From Neorhizobium galegae bv. officinalis (GTDB lineage Bacteria > Pseudomonadota > Alphaproteobacteria > Rhizobiales > Rhizobiaceae): DNA of 64,000 nt. Of this stretch, positions 17,122-25,227 are shown one piece after another (the stretch's first letter is position 1; the number at the start of each line of letters is the position of its first letter). The DNA is taken from NCBI GenBank assembly GCA_000985875.1, contig CCRI01000023.1, positions 1 through 64,000 of the forward strand, read 5' to 3'. The translations under genes were made by a program, and so were the position numbers. Under the pieces are notes generated by a model. The model saw nothing but the letters and a program-made list of their open reading frames with translations, ran no database searches and was not told where the DNA came from.

Positions 17122-17265
17122 AAGAAAATCCCGCCGCGAGAAGACGGCGGGACAGGCAGATTGGAGGTCAAAACATTATTCTTGTACGGCGGCTGCAGGG
17201 GACGAAAGCCGCCTGATTGTCTTCGGCGCGGCATGGGGATTGTGCCGGCTGAAGCTGTATTCAGG
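17122..17265 (-). ncRNA. Candidate stress-induced small RNA of about 140 nt
   Basis: Start inferred about 7 bases after the TGTT -10 element of a GGAAC-N16-TGTT promoter; end inferred from the terminator at 17129-17152. Between them lies a hairpin with a perfect 7-bp stem (GGCGGCT / AGCCGCC, 17188-17213) presenting a 12-base loop with CCCC. A single-stranded-looking ACCUCCAAU follows, complementary to Shine-Dalgarno sequences. CCUCC-bearing loops and linkers are a hallmark of alphaproteobacterial trans-acting regulatory RNAs, and GGAAC promoters drive stress RNAs such as Caulobacter GsrN. No start codon with a ribosome binding site opens a sensible frame. Function and expression are inferred only. 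Confidence 0.5.
17129..17152 (-). terminator. Rho-independent terminator of the candidate small RNA
   Basis: Perfect 8-bp stem TCCCGCCG / CGGCGGGA with an 8-base loop, followed on the minus strand by TTTTCTTTG. It stands about 100 bp upstream of the hydrolase start codon on the same strand, so it cannot end any annotated gene and instead marks a separate short transcript. Confidence 0.7.
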
Positions 17266-17271
17266 AAACTA

Positions 17272-17296
17272 AACACATAAGTGGCAGTAATGTTCC
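17272..17296 (-). promoter_or_regulatory. EcfG/RpoE2-type promoter of the candidate small RNA
   Basis: On the minus strand GGAAC (17296-17292), 16 bases, TGTT (17275-17272). This has the same spacing and the same -10 variant as the promoter before the 25-codon gene at 9409, which strengthens both assignments. Confidence 0.6.
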
Positions 17297-17360
17297 ACCA
17301 TTCGTTAACGACATATCGTTAAGATTGATGAACTTCTATGCTGGCATCAATGAGGCAGGA

Positions 17361-17675
17361 ATGGCCGTACCGAATTTCCGCTTTACCCACTACGATCTGA
17401 AACCGCAGCGCGCGGGGACGACGATCGAGGTGACGTTGAATGCGGTCAACAACGTGCGCCTGATGAACGCCGCCAATTTCCAGCGCTTTACCGAGCTTCT
17501 CGATTTCAAATATGTCGGCGGCATCGCCAAGCGGTCCCCCATTCGCCTGGTGATCCCGGAGGCAGGCCACTGGCACGTGATCGTCGACATGGAAGGTCAT
17601 CACGGGCTGGCGGAATCCTCCGTCAGGCTGATCGGCGCGCCGGCTAACGTCGTGGCTCAGAAACAGGCCTCCTGA
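17361..17675 (+). CDS. DUF1883 domain protein
   Basis: Small protein of 104 residues made entirely of one DUF1883 domain. THYDLKPQRAGTTIEVTL opens it, VRLMNAANFQRF lies in the middle, and GGIAKRSPIRLVIPEAGHWHVIVD closes the beta-rich core, with SSVRLIG near the end. The family is of unknown function and is often fused to TIR domains in other bacteria; here it stands alone. I chose ATG 17361, which has GAGG 5 bases upstream. In-frame TTG/ATG at 17325/17328 would add 11-12 residues. It is convergent with rarA. Confidence 0.75.
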   Translation: MAVPNFRFTHYDLKPQRAGTTIEVTLNAVNNVRLMNAANFQRFTELLDFKYVGGIAKRSPIRLVIPEAGHWHVIVDMEGHHGLAESSVRLIGAPANVVAQKQAS

Positions 17676-17692
17676 CCGGTTTCCGAAGAGGG

Positions 17693-19009
17693 TCACTTCG
17701 GGTTGCGTTCCTTGCGAAGCTTGGCCCACCAATCGAGCCGCTTGCGGATGTCACGCTCGAAACCGCGCTCCGGCGGGTCGTAGAACGTCTGCCGGCCCAT
17801 CTTTTCCGGAAAATAATCCTGGCCTGAAAAAGCATCCGGCTCGTCGTGGTCGTAGCGATAACCGTCGCCATACCCCTCGCCCTTCATCAGCTTGGTAGGG
17901 GCATTGAGGATGTGCTTGGGCGGCAGAAGCGAACCGTTTTCCTTGGCGGCGCGGGTTGCCGCCTTGAAGGCGGTATAGACCGCATTGGATTTCGGCGCGG
18001 TCGCCAGATAGACGCAGGCCTGTGCGAATGCCAGCTCACCTTCCGGGGAACCGAGATAGTCATAGGCATCCTTGGCGGCATTGCAGACGACCAGCGCCTG
18101 CGGATCCGCAAGGCCGATATCCTCGACCGCCATGCGCACCAGCCGGCGGCCAAGATAGAGCGGGTCCTCGCCGGCATCGAACATCCGCGCCAGATAATAG
18201 AGCGCCGCATCCGGATCCGAGCCGCGCACCGACTTGTGGAGCGCCGAGATCAGATTGTAATGGCCGTCCTGCGCCTTGTCGTAGACCGGGGCGCGGCGCT
18301 GGACGATCTGGGTGAGGCCCGTCGTATCAAAGACCTCCCCTTCCCTTGCGGCGCGCCAGACCTCTTCGGCAAGCGTCAACACCGCCCGGCCATCACCATC
18401 GGCCATGCGGATCAGGCTGGCGCGGGCATCCTCGTCGAGCGGCAGCGGCTTGCCCTCGGCCTGCTCGGCGCGGGTGAGAAGCTCGCTCAGGCTTTCCTCG
18501 TCGTGGCTGCGGAAGGTCAACACCCGGGCCCGCGACAGAAGAGCGGCGTTGAGTTCGAAGCTCGGGTTCTCGGTCGTGGCGCCGACCAGGATGACGGTGC
18601 CGTCCTCCATGACGGGCAGAAAACTGTCCTGCTGGGCGCGATTGAAGCGGTGTATCTCATCGACGAAGAGCAGCGTCTGGCGGCCGTCCATGCGGCGCAG
18701 GCGCGCCGTCTCGAACACCTTCTTCAGGTCCGCGACGCCGGAAAAGATCGCCGAGATCTGTTCGAAGGCGAGCCCCGCCTCGCCGGAAAGCAGCCGCGCC
18801 ACCGTGGTCTTGCCGGTGCCGGGCGGCCCCCAAAAAATCATCGAGCCGAGCGAGCCGCTATCGATCATCCGCCGCAGCGCACCGTCCTCGCCCGTCAGGT
18901 GCGGCTGGCCGGTAACTTCGGCAAGCGACTTCGGCCGCAGGCGATCGGCAAGCGGCCGCCGGTTGGCGACCTCTTCCGGAACCTTCGGCGCGAAGAGATC
19001 ACCGCTCAT
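17693..19009 (-). CDS. rarA: Replication-associated recombination protein RarA (MgsA)
   Basis: AAA+ ATPase of 438 residues that acts at stalled replication forks and in recombination control. The N-terminal part MSGDLF plus ADRLRPKSLAEVTGQ is typical of the family. Walker A GPPGTGKTT lies at about 61-69, Walker B LLFVDEIHRF at about 113-122 and sensor 1 ILVGATTENPSF near 140. The C-terminal region (AVYTAFKAA, PPKHILNAPTKLMK, YDHDEPDAFSGQDYFPE) is the tetramerisation domain unique to RarA. Its ATG overlaps the stop codon of the htrA gene by 4 bp, an arrangement also found in other rhizobia. Confidence 0.95.
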   Translation of the reverse strand: MSGDLFAPKVPEEVANRRPLADRLRPKSLAEVTGQPHLTGEDGALRRMIDSGSLGSMIFWGPPGTGKTTVARLLSGEAGLAFEQISAIFSGVADLKKVFETARLRRMDGRQTLLFVDEIHRFNRAQQDSFLPVMEDGTVILVGATTENPSFELNAALLSRARVLTFRSHDEESLSELLTRAEQAEGKPLPLDEDARASLIRMADGDGRAVLTLAEEVWRAAREGEVFDTTGLTQIVQRRAPVYDKAQDGHYNLISALHKSVRGSDPDAALYYLARMFDAGEDPLYLGRRLVRMAVEDIGLADPQALVVCNAAKDAYDYLGSPEGELAFAQACVYLATAPKSNAVYTAFKAATRAAKENGSLLPPKHILNAPTKLMKGEGYGDGYRYDHDEPDAFSGQDYFPEKMGRQTFYDPPERGFERDIRKRLDWWAKLRKERNPK

Positions 19010-20406
19010 CGGAAGAACTGCCTGATACGCTGGCCGCCACGCTCGATCTCGACACGCCAGAAGCCCGGATCGTCGTCGAGCATGGTTTCCATGCCCTTGG
19101 TGCTGGTGACGGCAGTACCGTTCAGGGAGATCAAGATGTCCTTCGGCTCGAAACCGAGGCGGGCAGCAGGTGAGTTGCGCGTCACCTCGGTCACGACCAC
19201 GCCGGTCTTTTCGGCCGGGATGCGCAGTTCGGTCGCGAGCTTCGGCGACAGGTTGGCAACCCGAAGGCCGGCAAACGGATTGCGCCCCTCAATCAGCCTC
19301 TCGTCACGCGGCGTTGTCTCCGGGGCCGTGTTGAGCGCCAGGTTCACCTGCCGCTGGCCGTCGGCGGTCTGGACAGACAGTATCGCCTGCCTGCCGAGAC
19401 CGGCAGTGGTCAGCCGGTAACCGAGAGCATCGGGATGCTCGACCGAAATGCCGTTGACGGCGGTCACCACTTCGCCGGGCTTCAGGCCGGCCTTGTCTGC
19501 CGGTCCACCTTCGACAACGCGTGTCACCAGCGCGCCGCGGGCGGTCTTGAGGCCGAGCGCCTCGGCCACATCCGAATTGACGGCGTCGAAGCTCGCGCCG
19601 ACGAAGGGGCGCTCGAAGCTCGCCTTGCCCTGGGAAGCGGCGGCGAGGAAGACTTTCACGAGATTGGCGGGGATCGCGAATCCGATGCCGTTCGAGCCGC
19701 CGCCGCGCGAAAAGATCGCGGTGTTGATGCCGATCAGCTCGCCGTTCATGTTCATCAGCGCGCCGCCGGAATTGCCCGGGTTGATCGAAGCGTCGGTCTG
19801 GATGAAGAAGCCGAAATCACCCGTCGTGACCTGGTTGCGGGCAAGTGCCGAAACGATGCCGCTCGTCACCGTCTGGCCGACGCCGAACGGGTTGCCGATC
19901 GCAAGCACCAGATCGCCCACTTCGGTGCGATCGGAATCACCGATGGCGAGAACCGGAAAATGCTCCTTCGACTTGATGCGCAGCACGGCGAGGTCGAGGC
20001 TCGCATCCTTCAGCACCACGTCGCAAGGGAATTCGCGGCCGTCGGCGAGCGCGATCTTGATGTCGTCGGCACCTTCGATCACATGGTTGTTGGTAACGAC
20101 GAGACCGTCTGCCGCCAGGATGACGCCGGAGCCGAGCGACGACTGCTTTTCCGAACGGTTCGGCATGCGCTGGCCGAAGAACTGCTCGAAGAAGGGGTCC
20201 CCCGCAAACGGATTGAGGCGCTGCACGACGCGCTCGGCATAAACGTTGACGACGGCGCCGGCGGTCTGCTTGACCAGCGGCGAGAAGGAGAGCTGCATTT
20301 CCTGACGGCTCTGCGGCACCGCCTTCTCCTGGGCAAGTGCGGTAACGGGCATCAGAAGAACAAGAGCGAGAAGGCCGGTCGACACGCGTTTCAGCATGGT
20401 CAGCAT
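19006..20406 (-). CDS. Periplasmic HtrA/DegP-family serine protease
   Basis: Trypsin-like protease/chaperone of 466 residues for damaged periplasmic proteins. Start at 20406 is set by GAGGA 5 bases upstream; in-frame ATGs at 20418 and 20397 are possible. Residues 1-26 form the signal peptide (cleavage near ALA-QE). The catalytic triad is His108 (VVTNNHVIEG), Asp138 (ASLDLAVL) and Ser213 (INPGNSGGAL). Two PDZ domains follow (about 265-350 and 375-460), with GALVTRVVEGGPADKAGLKPGE in the first. It is co-transcribed with rarA. Several DegP paralogues exist in rhizobia, so I give no symbol. Confidence 0.93.
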   Translation of the reverse strand: MLTMLKRVSTGLLALVLLMPVTALAQEKAVPQSRQEMQLSFSPLVKQTAGAVVNVYAERVVQRLNPFAGDPFFEQFFGQRMPNRSEKQSSLGSGVILAADGLVVTNNHVIEGADDIKIALADGREFPCDVVLKDASLDLAVLRIKSKEHFPVLAIGDSDRTEVGDLVLAIGNPFGVGQTVTSGIVSALARNQVTTGDFGFFIQTDASINPGNSGGALMNMNGELIGINTAIFSRGGGSNGIGFAIPANLVKVFLAAASQGKASFERPFVGASFDAVNSDVAEALGLKTARGALVTRVVEGGPADKAGLKPGEVVTAVNGISVEHPDALGYRLTTAGLGRQAILSVQTADGQRQVNLALNTAPETTPRDERLIEGRNPFAGLRVANLSPKLATELRIPAEKTGVVVTEVTRNSPAARLGFEPKDILISLNGTAVTSTKGMETMLDDDPGFWRVEIERGGQRIRQFFR

Positions 20407-20542
20407 GTAAGTCCTCATTTGAGAAAATCCGGATCGATTTGTAGCGCGTGACGCTAGAAAGGAAAGGTGGCGGAACAACGGAAACTATGGCGAAAACCGT
20501 CAAGCTTTTCACCCTATATAGGGCCGAGATGCGGAGAAAAAC

Positions 20543-20923
20543 ATGACCTGGTTGGCAAAGGCGAAAGGCTGGGCGAAACGGCTGAAACGCGACGTTCTGG
20601 CGCTCTGGTTGGCAGCGCGCGATCGCCGCGTGCCATGGCATGCCAAGCTCGTCGCCGGCGCGGTCGCGGCCTATGCGCTGTCGCCGATCGACCTCATTCC
20701 CGATTTCGTGCCCGTTCTCGGTTATCTCGACGATCTGCTGATCGTGCCGCTCGGCATCGCGCTGGCGGTCAGGCTGGTGCCCCCAGCGCTGATGAGCGAG
20801 TTCCGCTCCAAGGCCGAGCGTTGGGCCGAACGCCCCACCAGCCGCACCGGCCTGGCCTTCATCCTGTCCATCTGGTTCTGCTGTCTGGTCTTCGCTCTGT
20901 GGAGCCTCTGGGAACTGAGCTGA
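20543..20923 (+). CDS. YkvA/DUF1232 family membrane protein
   Basis: Protein of 126 residues of the YkvA (DUF1232) family. The signature is AVAAYALSPIDLIPDFVPVLGYLDDLLIV (about 42-70), a hydrophobic hairpin with Pro and Asp residues, preceded by a basic amphipathic N-terminus. A further membrane helix ends the protein (TGLAFILSIWFCCLVFALWSLW). Function is unknown. It is divergent from the htrA gene; the space between holds the perfect palindrome CCCTATATAGGG (20512-20523), which could be part of a promoter or operator. Confidence 0.82.
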   Translation: MTWLAKAKGWAKRLKRDVLALWLAARDRRVPWHAKLVAGAVAAYALSPIDLIPDFVPVLGYLDDLLIVPLGIALAVRLVPPALMSEFRSKAERWAERPTSRTGLAFILSIWFCCLVFALWSLWELS

Positions 20924-20960
20924 TCCCCAGGCGTTGCGCCTGGACATCAGGAGTGCAGCC

Positions 20961-21320
20961 ATGAAACGTTTTACTACCGCCATCGCCTTGACCAGCCTTC
21001 TCGGCCTGACGCTCTCAGGTCTACCCCGAACTGCGGCCGCGGCGAGTTTCGACTGCGAGAGGGCCAACCTTGCGGCCAACGAGAAGGTGATCTGCGACAC
21101 TCGCACGCTCAACGATGCGGATGTGAAGATGGTGACGACCTTCGACATCCTCACCGGCCTTCTGGCGATGGGCAACCGCGGCAAGCTGCAGGACGAGCAG
21201 AGCGTCTGGCTGAAGAAACGCCAAGCCTGCGGCGAGGACGTCGAATGCATCCGGGCGTCGTATACCGAGCGGCTGAAGCAGCTGGATGAGGCTTATAAGA
21301 ACTTGGATCAGCCGTTGTGA
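20961..21320 (+). CDS. Secreted LprI/DUF1311-like protein
   Basis: Exported protein of 119 residues; ATG 20961 has GGAG 8 bases upstream. Residues 1-27 form a signal peptide (cleavage near AAA-AS). The mature part shows the LprI-like pattern: SFDCERANLAANEKVICDT at the start, then a helix, then DEQSVWLKKRQACGEDVECI with paired cysteines, and YTERLKQL at the end. Members of this family include lysozyme inhibitors in other bacteria; that activity is only a suggestion here. It lies 37 bp after the ykvA-like gene and is probably co-transcribed. Confidence 0.8.
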   Translation: MKRFTTAIALTSLLGLTLSGLPRTAAAASFDCERANLAANEKVICDTRTLNDADVKMVTTFDILTGLLAMGNRGKLQDEQSVWLKKRQACGEDVECIRASYTERLKQLDEAYKNLDQPL

Positions 21321-21415
21321 ATTCTCCCGGAACGGATCGTTGATTTTACGAAACCTACACACCCTAAGGATGCCTCCGTGATATTGTTCACCCGCCTATA
21401 AACGCGGGGACCATC

Positions 21416-22588
21416 ATGAAGGCTTTCAAGATCACATCGTGGAATGTCGAATGGCTGATCGATTCATTCAGTGTCGTGACCGGAAAGGCGAAGGAAAAGT
21501 CGAAGACCTTTTCCGGCCGTCGCCCGTCAATGGTCGATGCGCAGGCAAAGCTGCAGGCCCTTCGCAGCGAGATATTGGCGATCGACGCGGACGTGCTTTT
21601 CCTGATCGAAGCGATCCGGGGCGCCGATGCGATGCTGGAATTCTGCAGGACCTACCTTCCCGAATACCAGCTCATCGTCCATCCTGCCGGAGATGACAAG
21701 GCGTACGACATTCTAGGCGAACAGTGGATGTGGTTTCTCGTCAAGCCGGAATTGGCTGCAGCGACGGAGGCTCACCTGCTCGATCTTACGGTCTGGAAAT
21801 CCTATACCGCCTCGGTAGCCTTCCGCCCGCAGGCAGACGGAAAATGGGTGTTTTCCGCACCCCAGTTAATCAAGTCGAGCCAGACGGTCGGAAGCAATAT
21901 CCGCCAGCAACACTCTCACTATCGCCACCCGCAGGTGCTGGTGATGACCTGGGAAGGACGTCGGGTCGAGATCATCGGAGCGCATTTCAAGAGCAAGCAT
22001 ATCGGCATGGAAGTGCCGGCGCGAGCCGCCGGTGAAACGGACAAAGCCTATTACGCGCGGGCCGACGTGAACTGGTTCATGGCCAATGCCCATCTTGCCC
22101 GCATCAAGCTGACGACTGAGGCGACTGATGTCCGGTACTACATCGACAAGCGCTTCGAGCAGGAGGAGTCGCCGATCATCTTCGTCATCGGGGATCTCAA
22201 CGATGGCCCAGGCAAGGAGCTTATCGAGCGGGAGTATCTGCTGCACGATCTGATCGGTGTCCTGCAGGGCGACATCTTCTTTGCGCGGAAGTTTCTCAAC
22301 CACGCGCTTTTCGATTACCCGCAGAATTTGCGCTGGACGTCACAATTTCAGGACAAGCTGGATCCGGCCCGCTCACCCAATATACTGCTCGACCATATCA
22401 CGTTCACGGAAGCACTGAGCCGCGTCGGCCTCGGATCGCTTGTCGTGCATGCAAAGGCAGGGCTCGTAGAACACGAGATCCATGAGCGGATCAATGCGCT
22501 TCTGAGCGAAAAGGCGAAGACGAGCGACCATGCGCCCGTCAGCCTCGTCGTCTCAAAACGTGGTGCACCCCCCGCCACGAACACGTGA
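21416..22588 (+). CDS. Endonuclease/exonuclease/phosphatase family protein
   Basis: Cytoplasmic metal-dependent phosphoesterase of 390 residues; no signal peptide. It has the EEP fold (DNase I/exonuclease III/inositol phosphatase type). TSWNVEWL supplies the first Asn (about 7-14), VLFLIEAIRG the metal-binding Glu, IIGAHFKSKH the catalytic-side strand, FVIGDLNDGPG the Asp/Asn pair (about 255-265), and TSDHAPVSLVV the final Asp-His (about 372-382). Between them are long inserts not found in housekeeping XthA. The substrate (DNA, nucleotide or lipid) cannot be assigned. It is convergent with ilvD and has no partner genes beside it. Confidence 0.82.
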   Translation: MKAFKITSWNVEWLIDSFSVVTGKAKEKSKTFSGRRPSMVDAQAKLQALRSEILAIDADVLFLIEAIRGADAMLEFCRTYLPEYQLIVHPAGDDKAYDILGEQWMWFLVKPELAAATEAHLLDLTVWKSYTASVAFRPQADGKWVFSAPQLIKSSQTVGSNIRQQHSHYRHPQVLVMTWEGRRVEIIGAHFKSKHIGMEVPARAAGETDKAYYARADVNWFMANAHLARIKLTTEATDVRYYIDKRFEQEESPIIFVIGDLNDGPGKELIEREYLLHDLIGVLQGDIFFARKFLNHALFDYPQNLRWTSQFQDKLDPARSPNILLDHITFTEALSRVGLGSLVVHAKAGLVEHEIHERINALLSEKAKTSDHAPVSLVVSKRGAPPATNT

Positions 22589-22605
22589 AGCGGGGAGTGA
22601 AACCT

Positions 22606-24441
22606 TCACTCCGGCAAGATCCGCACGGCGCCCTTGTCGGCACTCGCAGCAAACGCGGCGTAGGCCTTCAGTGCGGTCGTGACGTTGCGCTTGCGGGGCT
22701 GCGAGGGCTTCCAGCCGAAAGCATCCTGCTCCTTGCGGCGCTCGGCGAGGACCGCGTCCGAAACCGCGAGATTGATCGTGCGGTTCGGGATGTCGATCTC
22801 GATCTTGTCGCCTTCGCGAACCAGGCCGATCGTGCCGCCGTTTGCCGCTTCCGGCGAGGCGTGGCCGATAGAGAGGCCGGAGGTGCCGCCGGAGAAACGG
22901 CCGTCGGTGATGAGGGCGCAGGCCTTTCCAAGGCCTTTCGACTTCAGGTAGCTGGTCGGATAGAGCATTTCCTGCATGCCCGGGCCGCCCTTCGGGCCTT
23001 CGTAGATGATGACCACGACGTCGCCCGCGACGATCTCGTTGGAGAGGATCGCCTTGACGGCGGCATCTTGGCTTTCGAAGACGCGGGCCGGACCGCTGAA
23101 CTTCAGGATGGAGTCGTCGACGCCGGCCGTCTTCACGATGCAGCCGTCGATGGCGATATTGCCCTTGAGGACCGCCAAGCCGCCGTCCTTCGAGAACGGA
23201 TGTTCGACCGAGCGGATGACGCCGTTTTCGCGGTCGGTATCGAGCTCGTCCCAGCGGGCATCCTGGCTGAAGGCGACCTGGGTCGGGATGCCGCCCGGTG
23301 CGGCGCGGAAGAAGTTGCGGACCGTCTCGCTGTTGGTACGGGTGATGTCCCAGCGGTCGATCGCGTCGCCGAGCGTTTCGGCATGGACGGTGAAGCAATC
23401 GCGGTTGAGCAGCCCGCCCTTGTCCAGTTCGCCAAGGATGGACATGATGCCGCCGGCGCGGTGGACGTCTTCCATGTGCACGTCTGCCTTGGCCGGCGCG
23501 ACCTTGGAGAGGCATGGGACGCGGCGCGAGAGCTGGTCGATGTCATCGAGGTTGAAATCCACCTCGCCTTCATAGGCTGCAGCCAGGATGTGCAGGACGG
23601 TATTGGTCGAGCCGCCCATGGCGACGTCGAGCGTCATGGCATTCTCGAAAGCCTGCTTGGTGGCGATCGAGCGCGGCAGGACGGAATAGTCTTCCTGCTC
23701 GTAATGACGACGGGCGAGATCGACGATCAGGTGGCCGGCCTCGACGAACAAGCGCTTGCGGTCCGCATGGGTGGCAAGCGTCGAGCCGTTGCCGGGCAGC
23801 GACAGGCCAAGCGCTTCGGTGAGGCAGTTCATCGAATTGGCGGTGAACATGCCCGAGCACGAACCGCAGGTCGGACAGGCAGAGCGCTCGATGATCTTGA
23901 CGTCCTCGTCGCTCATCTTGTCGTCGGCGGCGGCGACCATGGCGTCGACCAGGTCGAGGGAATGGGTCTTGCCCTTCAGGACGACCTTGCCGGCCTCCAT
24001 CGGGCCGCCCGAGACGAAGACCGCCGGGATGTTGAGGCGCATTGCTGCGTTGAGCATGCCGGGAGTGATCTTGTCGCAGTTGGAGATGCAGACCATGGCG
24101 TCGGCGCAGTGGGCGTTGACCATGTATTCGACCGAGTCGGCAATGATTTCGCGCGACGGCAGCGAATAGAGCATGCCGTCATGGCCCATGGCGATGCCGT
24201 CGTCGACGGCGATCGTGTTGAATTCCTTGGCGACGCCGCCGGCCGCTTCGATCTCGCGGGCGACAAGCTGACCGAGGTCCTTCAGGTGCACGTGGCCGGG
24301 CACGAACTGGGTGAATGAGTTGACCACCGCAATGATCGGCTTGCCGAAATCGCTGTCCTTCATGCCGGTCGCGCGCCAAAGCCCGCGCGCGCCTGCCATG
24401 TTGCGGCCGTGGGTCGTGGTTCTCGAGCGGTAAGCTGGCAT
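22606..24441 (-). CDS. ilvD: Dihydroxy-acid dehydratase IlvD
   Basis: Iron-sulfur enzyme of branched-chain amino-acid biosynthesis that turns 2,3-dihydroxy-isovalerate (or -methylvalerate) into the 2-oxo acid. It has 611 residues, the normal length. Start at 24441 (MPAYRSRTTTHGRNMAG) is standard for the family and has GAGGA upstream; a longer frame is unsupported. Cluster ligands are in ISNCDKITPGM and ACPTCGSCSGMFTANSMNCL, and GGSTNTVLHILA and LITDGRFSGGTSG are also diagnostic. It is a single-gene unit; the last codons and stop sit in an 8-bp inverted repeat (22594-22612) facing the convergent phosphoesterase gene. Confidence 0.97.
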   Translation of the reverse strand: MPAYRSRTTTHGRNMAGARGLWRATGMKDSDFGKPIIAVVNSFTQFVPGHVHLKDLGQLVAREIEAAGGVAKEFNTIAVDDGIAMGHDGMLYSLPSREIIADSVEYMVNAHCADAMVCISNCDKITPGMLNAAMRLNIPAVFVSGGPMEAGKVVLKGKTHSLDLVDAMVAAADDKMSDEDVKIIERSACPTCGSCSGMFTANSMNCLTEALGLSLPGNGSTLATHADRKRLFVEAGHLIVDLARRHYEQEDYSVLPRSIATKQAFENAMTLDVAMGGSTNTVLHILAAAYEGEVDFNLDDIDQLSRRVPCLSKVAPAKADVHMEDVHRAGGIMSILGELDKGGLLNRDCFTVHAETLGDAIDRWDITRTNSETVRNFFRAAPGGIPTQVAFSQDARWDELDTDRENGVIRSVEHPFSKDGGLAVLKGNIAIDGCIVKTAGVDDSILKFSGPARVFESQDAAVKAILSNEIVAGDVVVIIYEGPKGGPGMQEMLYPTSYLKSKGLGKACALITDGRFSGGTSGLSIGHASPEAANGGTIGLVREGDKIEIDIPNRTINLAVSDAVLAERRKEQDAFGWKPSQPRKRNVTTALKAYAAFAASADKGAVRILPE

Positions 24442-24606
24442 GGTGTTGTCCTCGATCTCTTGTTCGGGCCGGCGCAGTCTACCCCTTTCGGGAGACGCGC
24501 GCAAAAGCCCATGGTTTTGCGGCTTTCCTAGCGCAAAGCGCCCGGAGTGTCACTATCATGACAGGCCAAAGCGGTACGGTTGGATCTGAGCGTCGACCCA
24601 GCGCCC

Positions 24607-25017
24607 TCACCTGTCCCGCAGTTCGTCTGGATGGATACCGAAGTGCTCGAGGATCATCTTGACGTTGCGGCGATGCGACTTGAAGAAGAGGTCGAAGACA
24701 TCGCCCGCCAGCGGCACGCTGCCGAGCACGGAGTCGGCGGCGACATTGCCGAGCATCCGGGTGAGCTTTGCGGGCGGCAGGCCGAGCTTGCGCGCTTCGT
24801 TGACGATGTAAAGGCCGACCAGCGCACCGCCCGCATCCCCCACGAGCGGAATGAGGCCGAAGACGGAATCGGCTCCGAAGCGGATCCGGGTGCCGGGAAT
24901 GCCGATTGCCGTGTCCATCAGCCGCGCGATGCCGGAAAGGCGGCGCAGGCGCCGCAATCTCTCGGCGCGATCGGCAATTGTTTCATCCCGCCCGGCATCC
25001 CAGGTGCGTGCCGTCAT
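24607..25017 (-). CDS. DUF4112 family protein
   Basis: Protein of 136 residues consisting mainly of a DUF4112 domain: LARLMDTA-like SGIARLMDTAIGIPGTRIR, then FGADSVFGLIPLVGDAGGALVGLYIVNEARKLG, then ADSVLGSVPLAGDVFDLFFKSHRRN (two related hydrophobic hairpins, about 35-65 and 90-115). Probably membrane-associated; function unknown. ATG 25017 follows AGGAGGAGA; a TTG two codons earlier is less likely. Such proteins are often part of the general stress regulon, and a GGAAC-like element lies upstream. Confidence 0.78.
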   Translation of the reverse strand: MTARTWDAGRDETIADRAERLRRLRRLSGIARLMDTAIGIPGTRIRFGADSVFGLIPLVGDAGGALVGLYIVNEARKLGLPPAKLTRMLGNVAADSVLGSVPLAGDVFDLFFKSHRRNVKMILEHFGIHPDELRDR

Positions 25018-25057
25018 CTGCAATCTCCTCCTGTCGGGCGAATGGCCCTGCGATGAG

Positions 25058-25083
25058 AACTGAAGAACCCGAAATGGGGTTCC
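25058..25083 (-). promoter_or_regulatory. Weak GGAAC-type stress promoter candidate
   Basis: On the minus strand GGAAC (25083-25079), 17 bases, AGTT (25061-25058). It fits a loose GGAAC-N18/19-TT pattern and lies about 40 bp before the DUF4112 gene. The -10 is not the usual CGTT. Confidence 0.3.
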
Positions 25084-25227
25084 ATCGATTGCATTTCCAT
25101 CCGCAACTCTCCGGTTTTTTCACGCAAACGTGGTTCGAAGCCATCTTCGCGCGGCTGTGAAACCTTTCGGTTCCGCGTTACGTATAAGGGCAGGAAGGCA
25201 CCTGGTGCCGCAGAGGAGATTTTCGAC

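Larger units (their letters stand above)
17033..17360. other. Intergenic region holding a candidate small RNA
   Basis: About 330 bp between the hydrolase gene and the DUF1883 gene with no credible protein gene. It contains, on the minus strand, a GGAAC-type promoter (17272-17296), a 7-bp stem with a C-rich loop (17188-17213), a GACCTCCAATC stretch, and a terminator (17129-17152). A 39-codon minus-strand frame across it is broken by an in-frame TAG at codon 11. Confidence 0.6.

Noticed and set aside
17129..17276. Minus-strand protein-coding gene upstream of the hydrolase
   Set aside because: The frames either run into the hydrolase region with random composition or are broken by an in-frame TAG at codon 11 (MVEHYCHLCV then stop); a non-coding RNA fits better.
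20512..20523. CCCTATATAGGG as a strong promoter of the ykvA-like gene
   Set aside because: CTATAT resembles an alphaproteobacterial -10, but the matching -35 position reads CGAAAA; kept only as a palindrome note.
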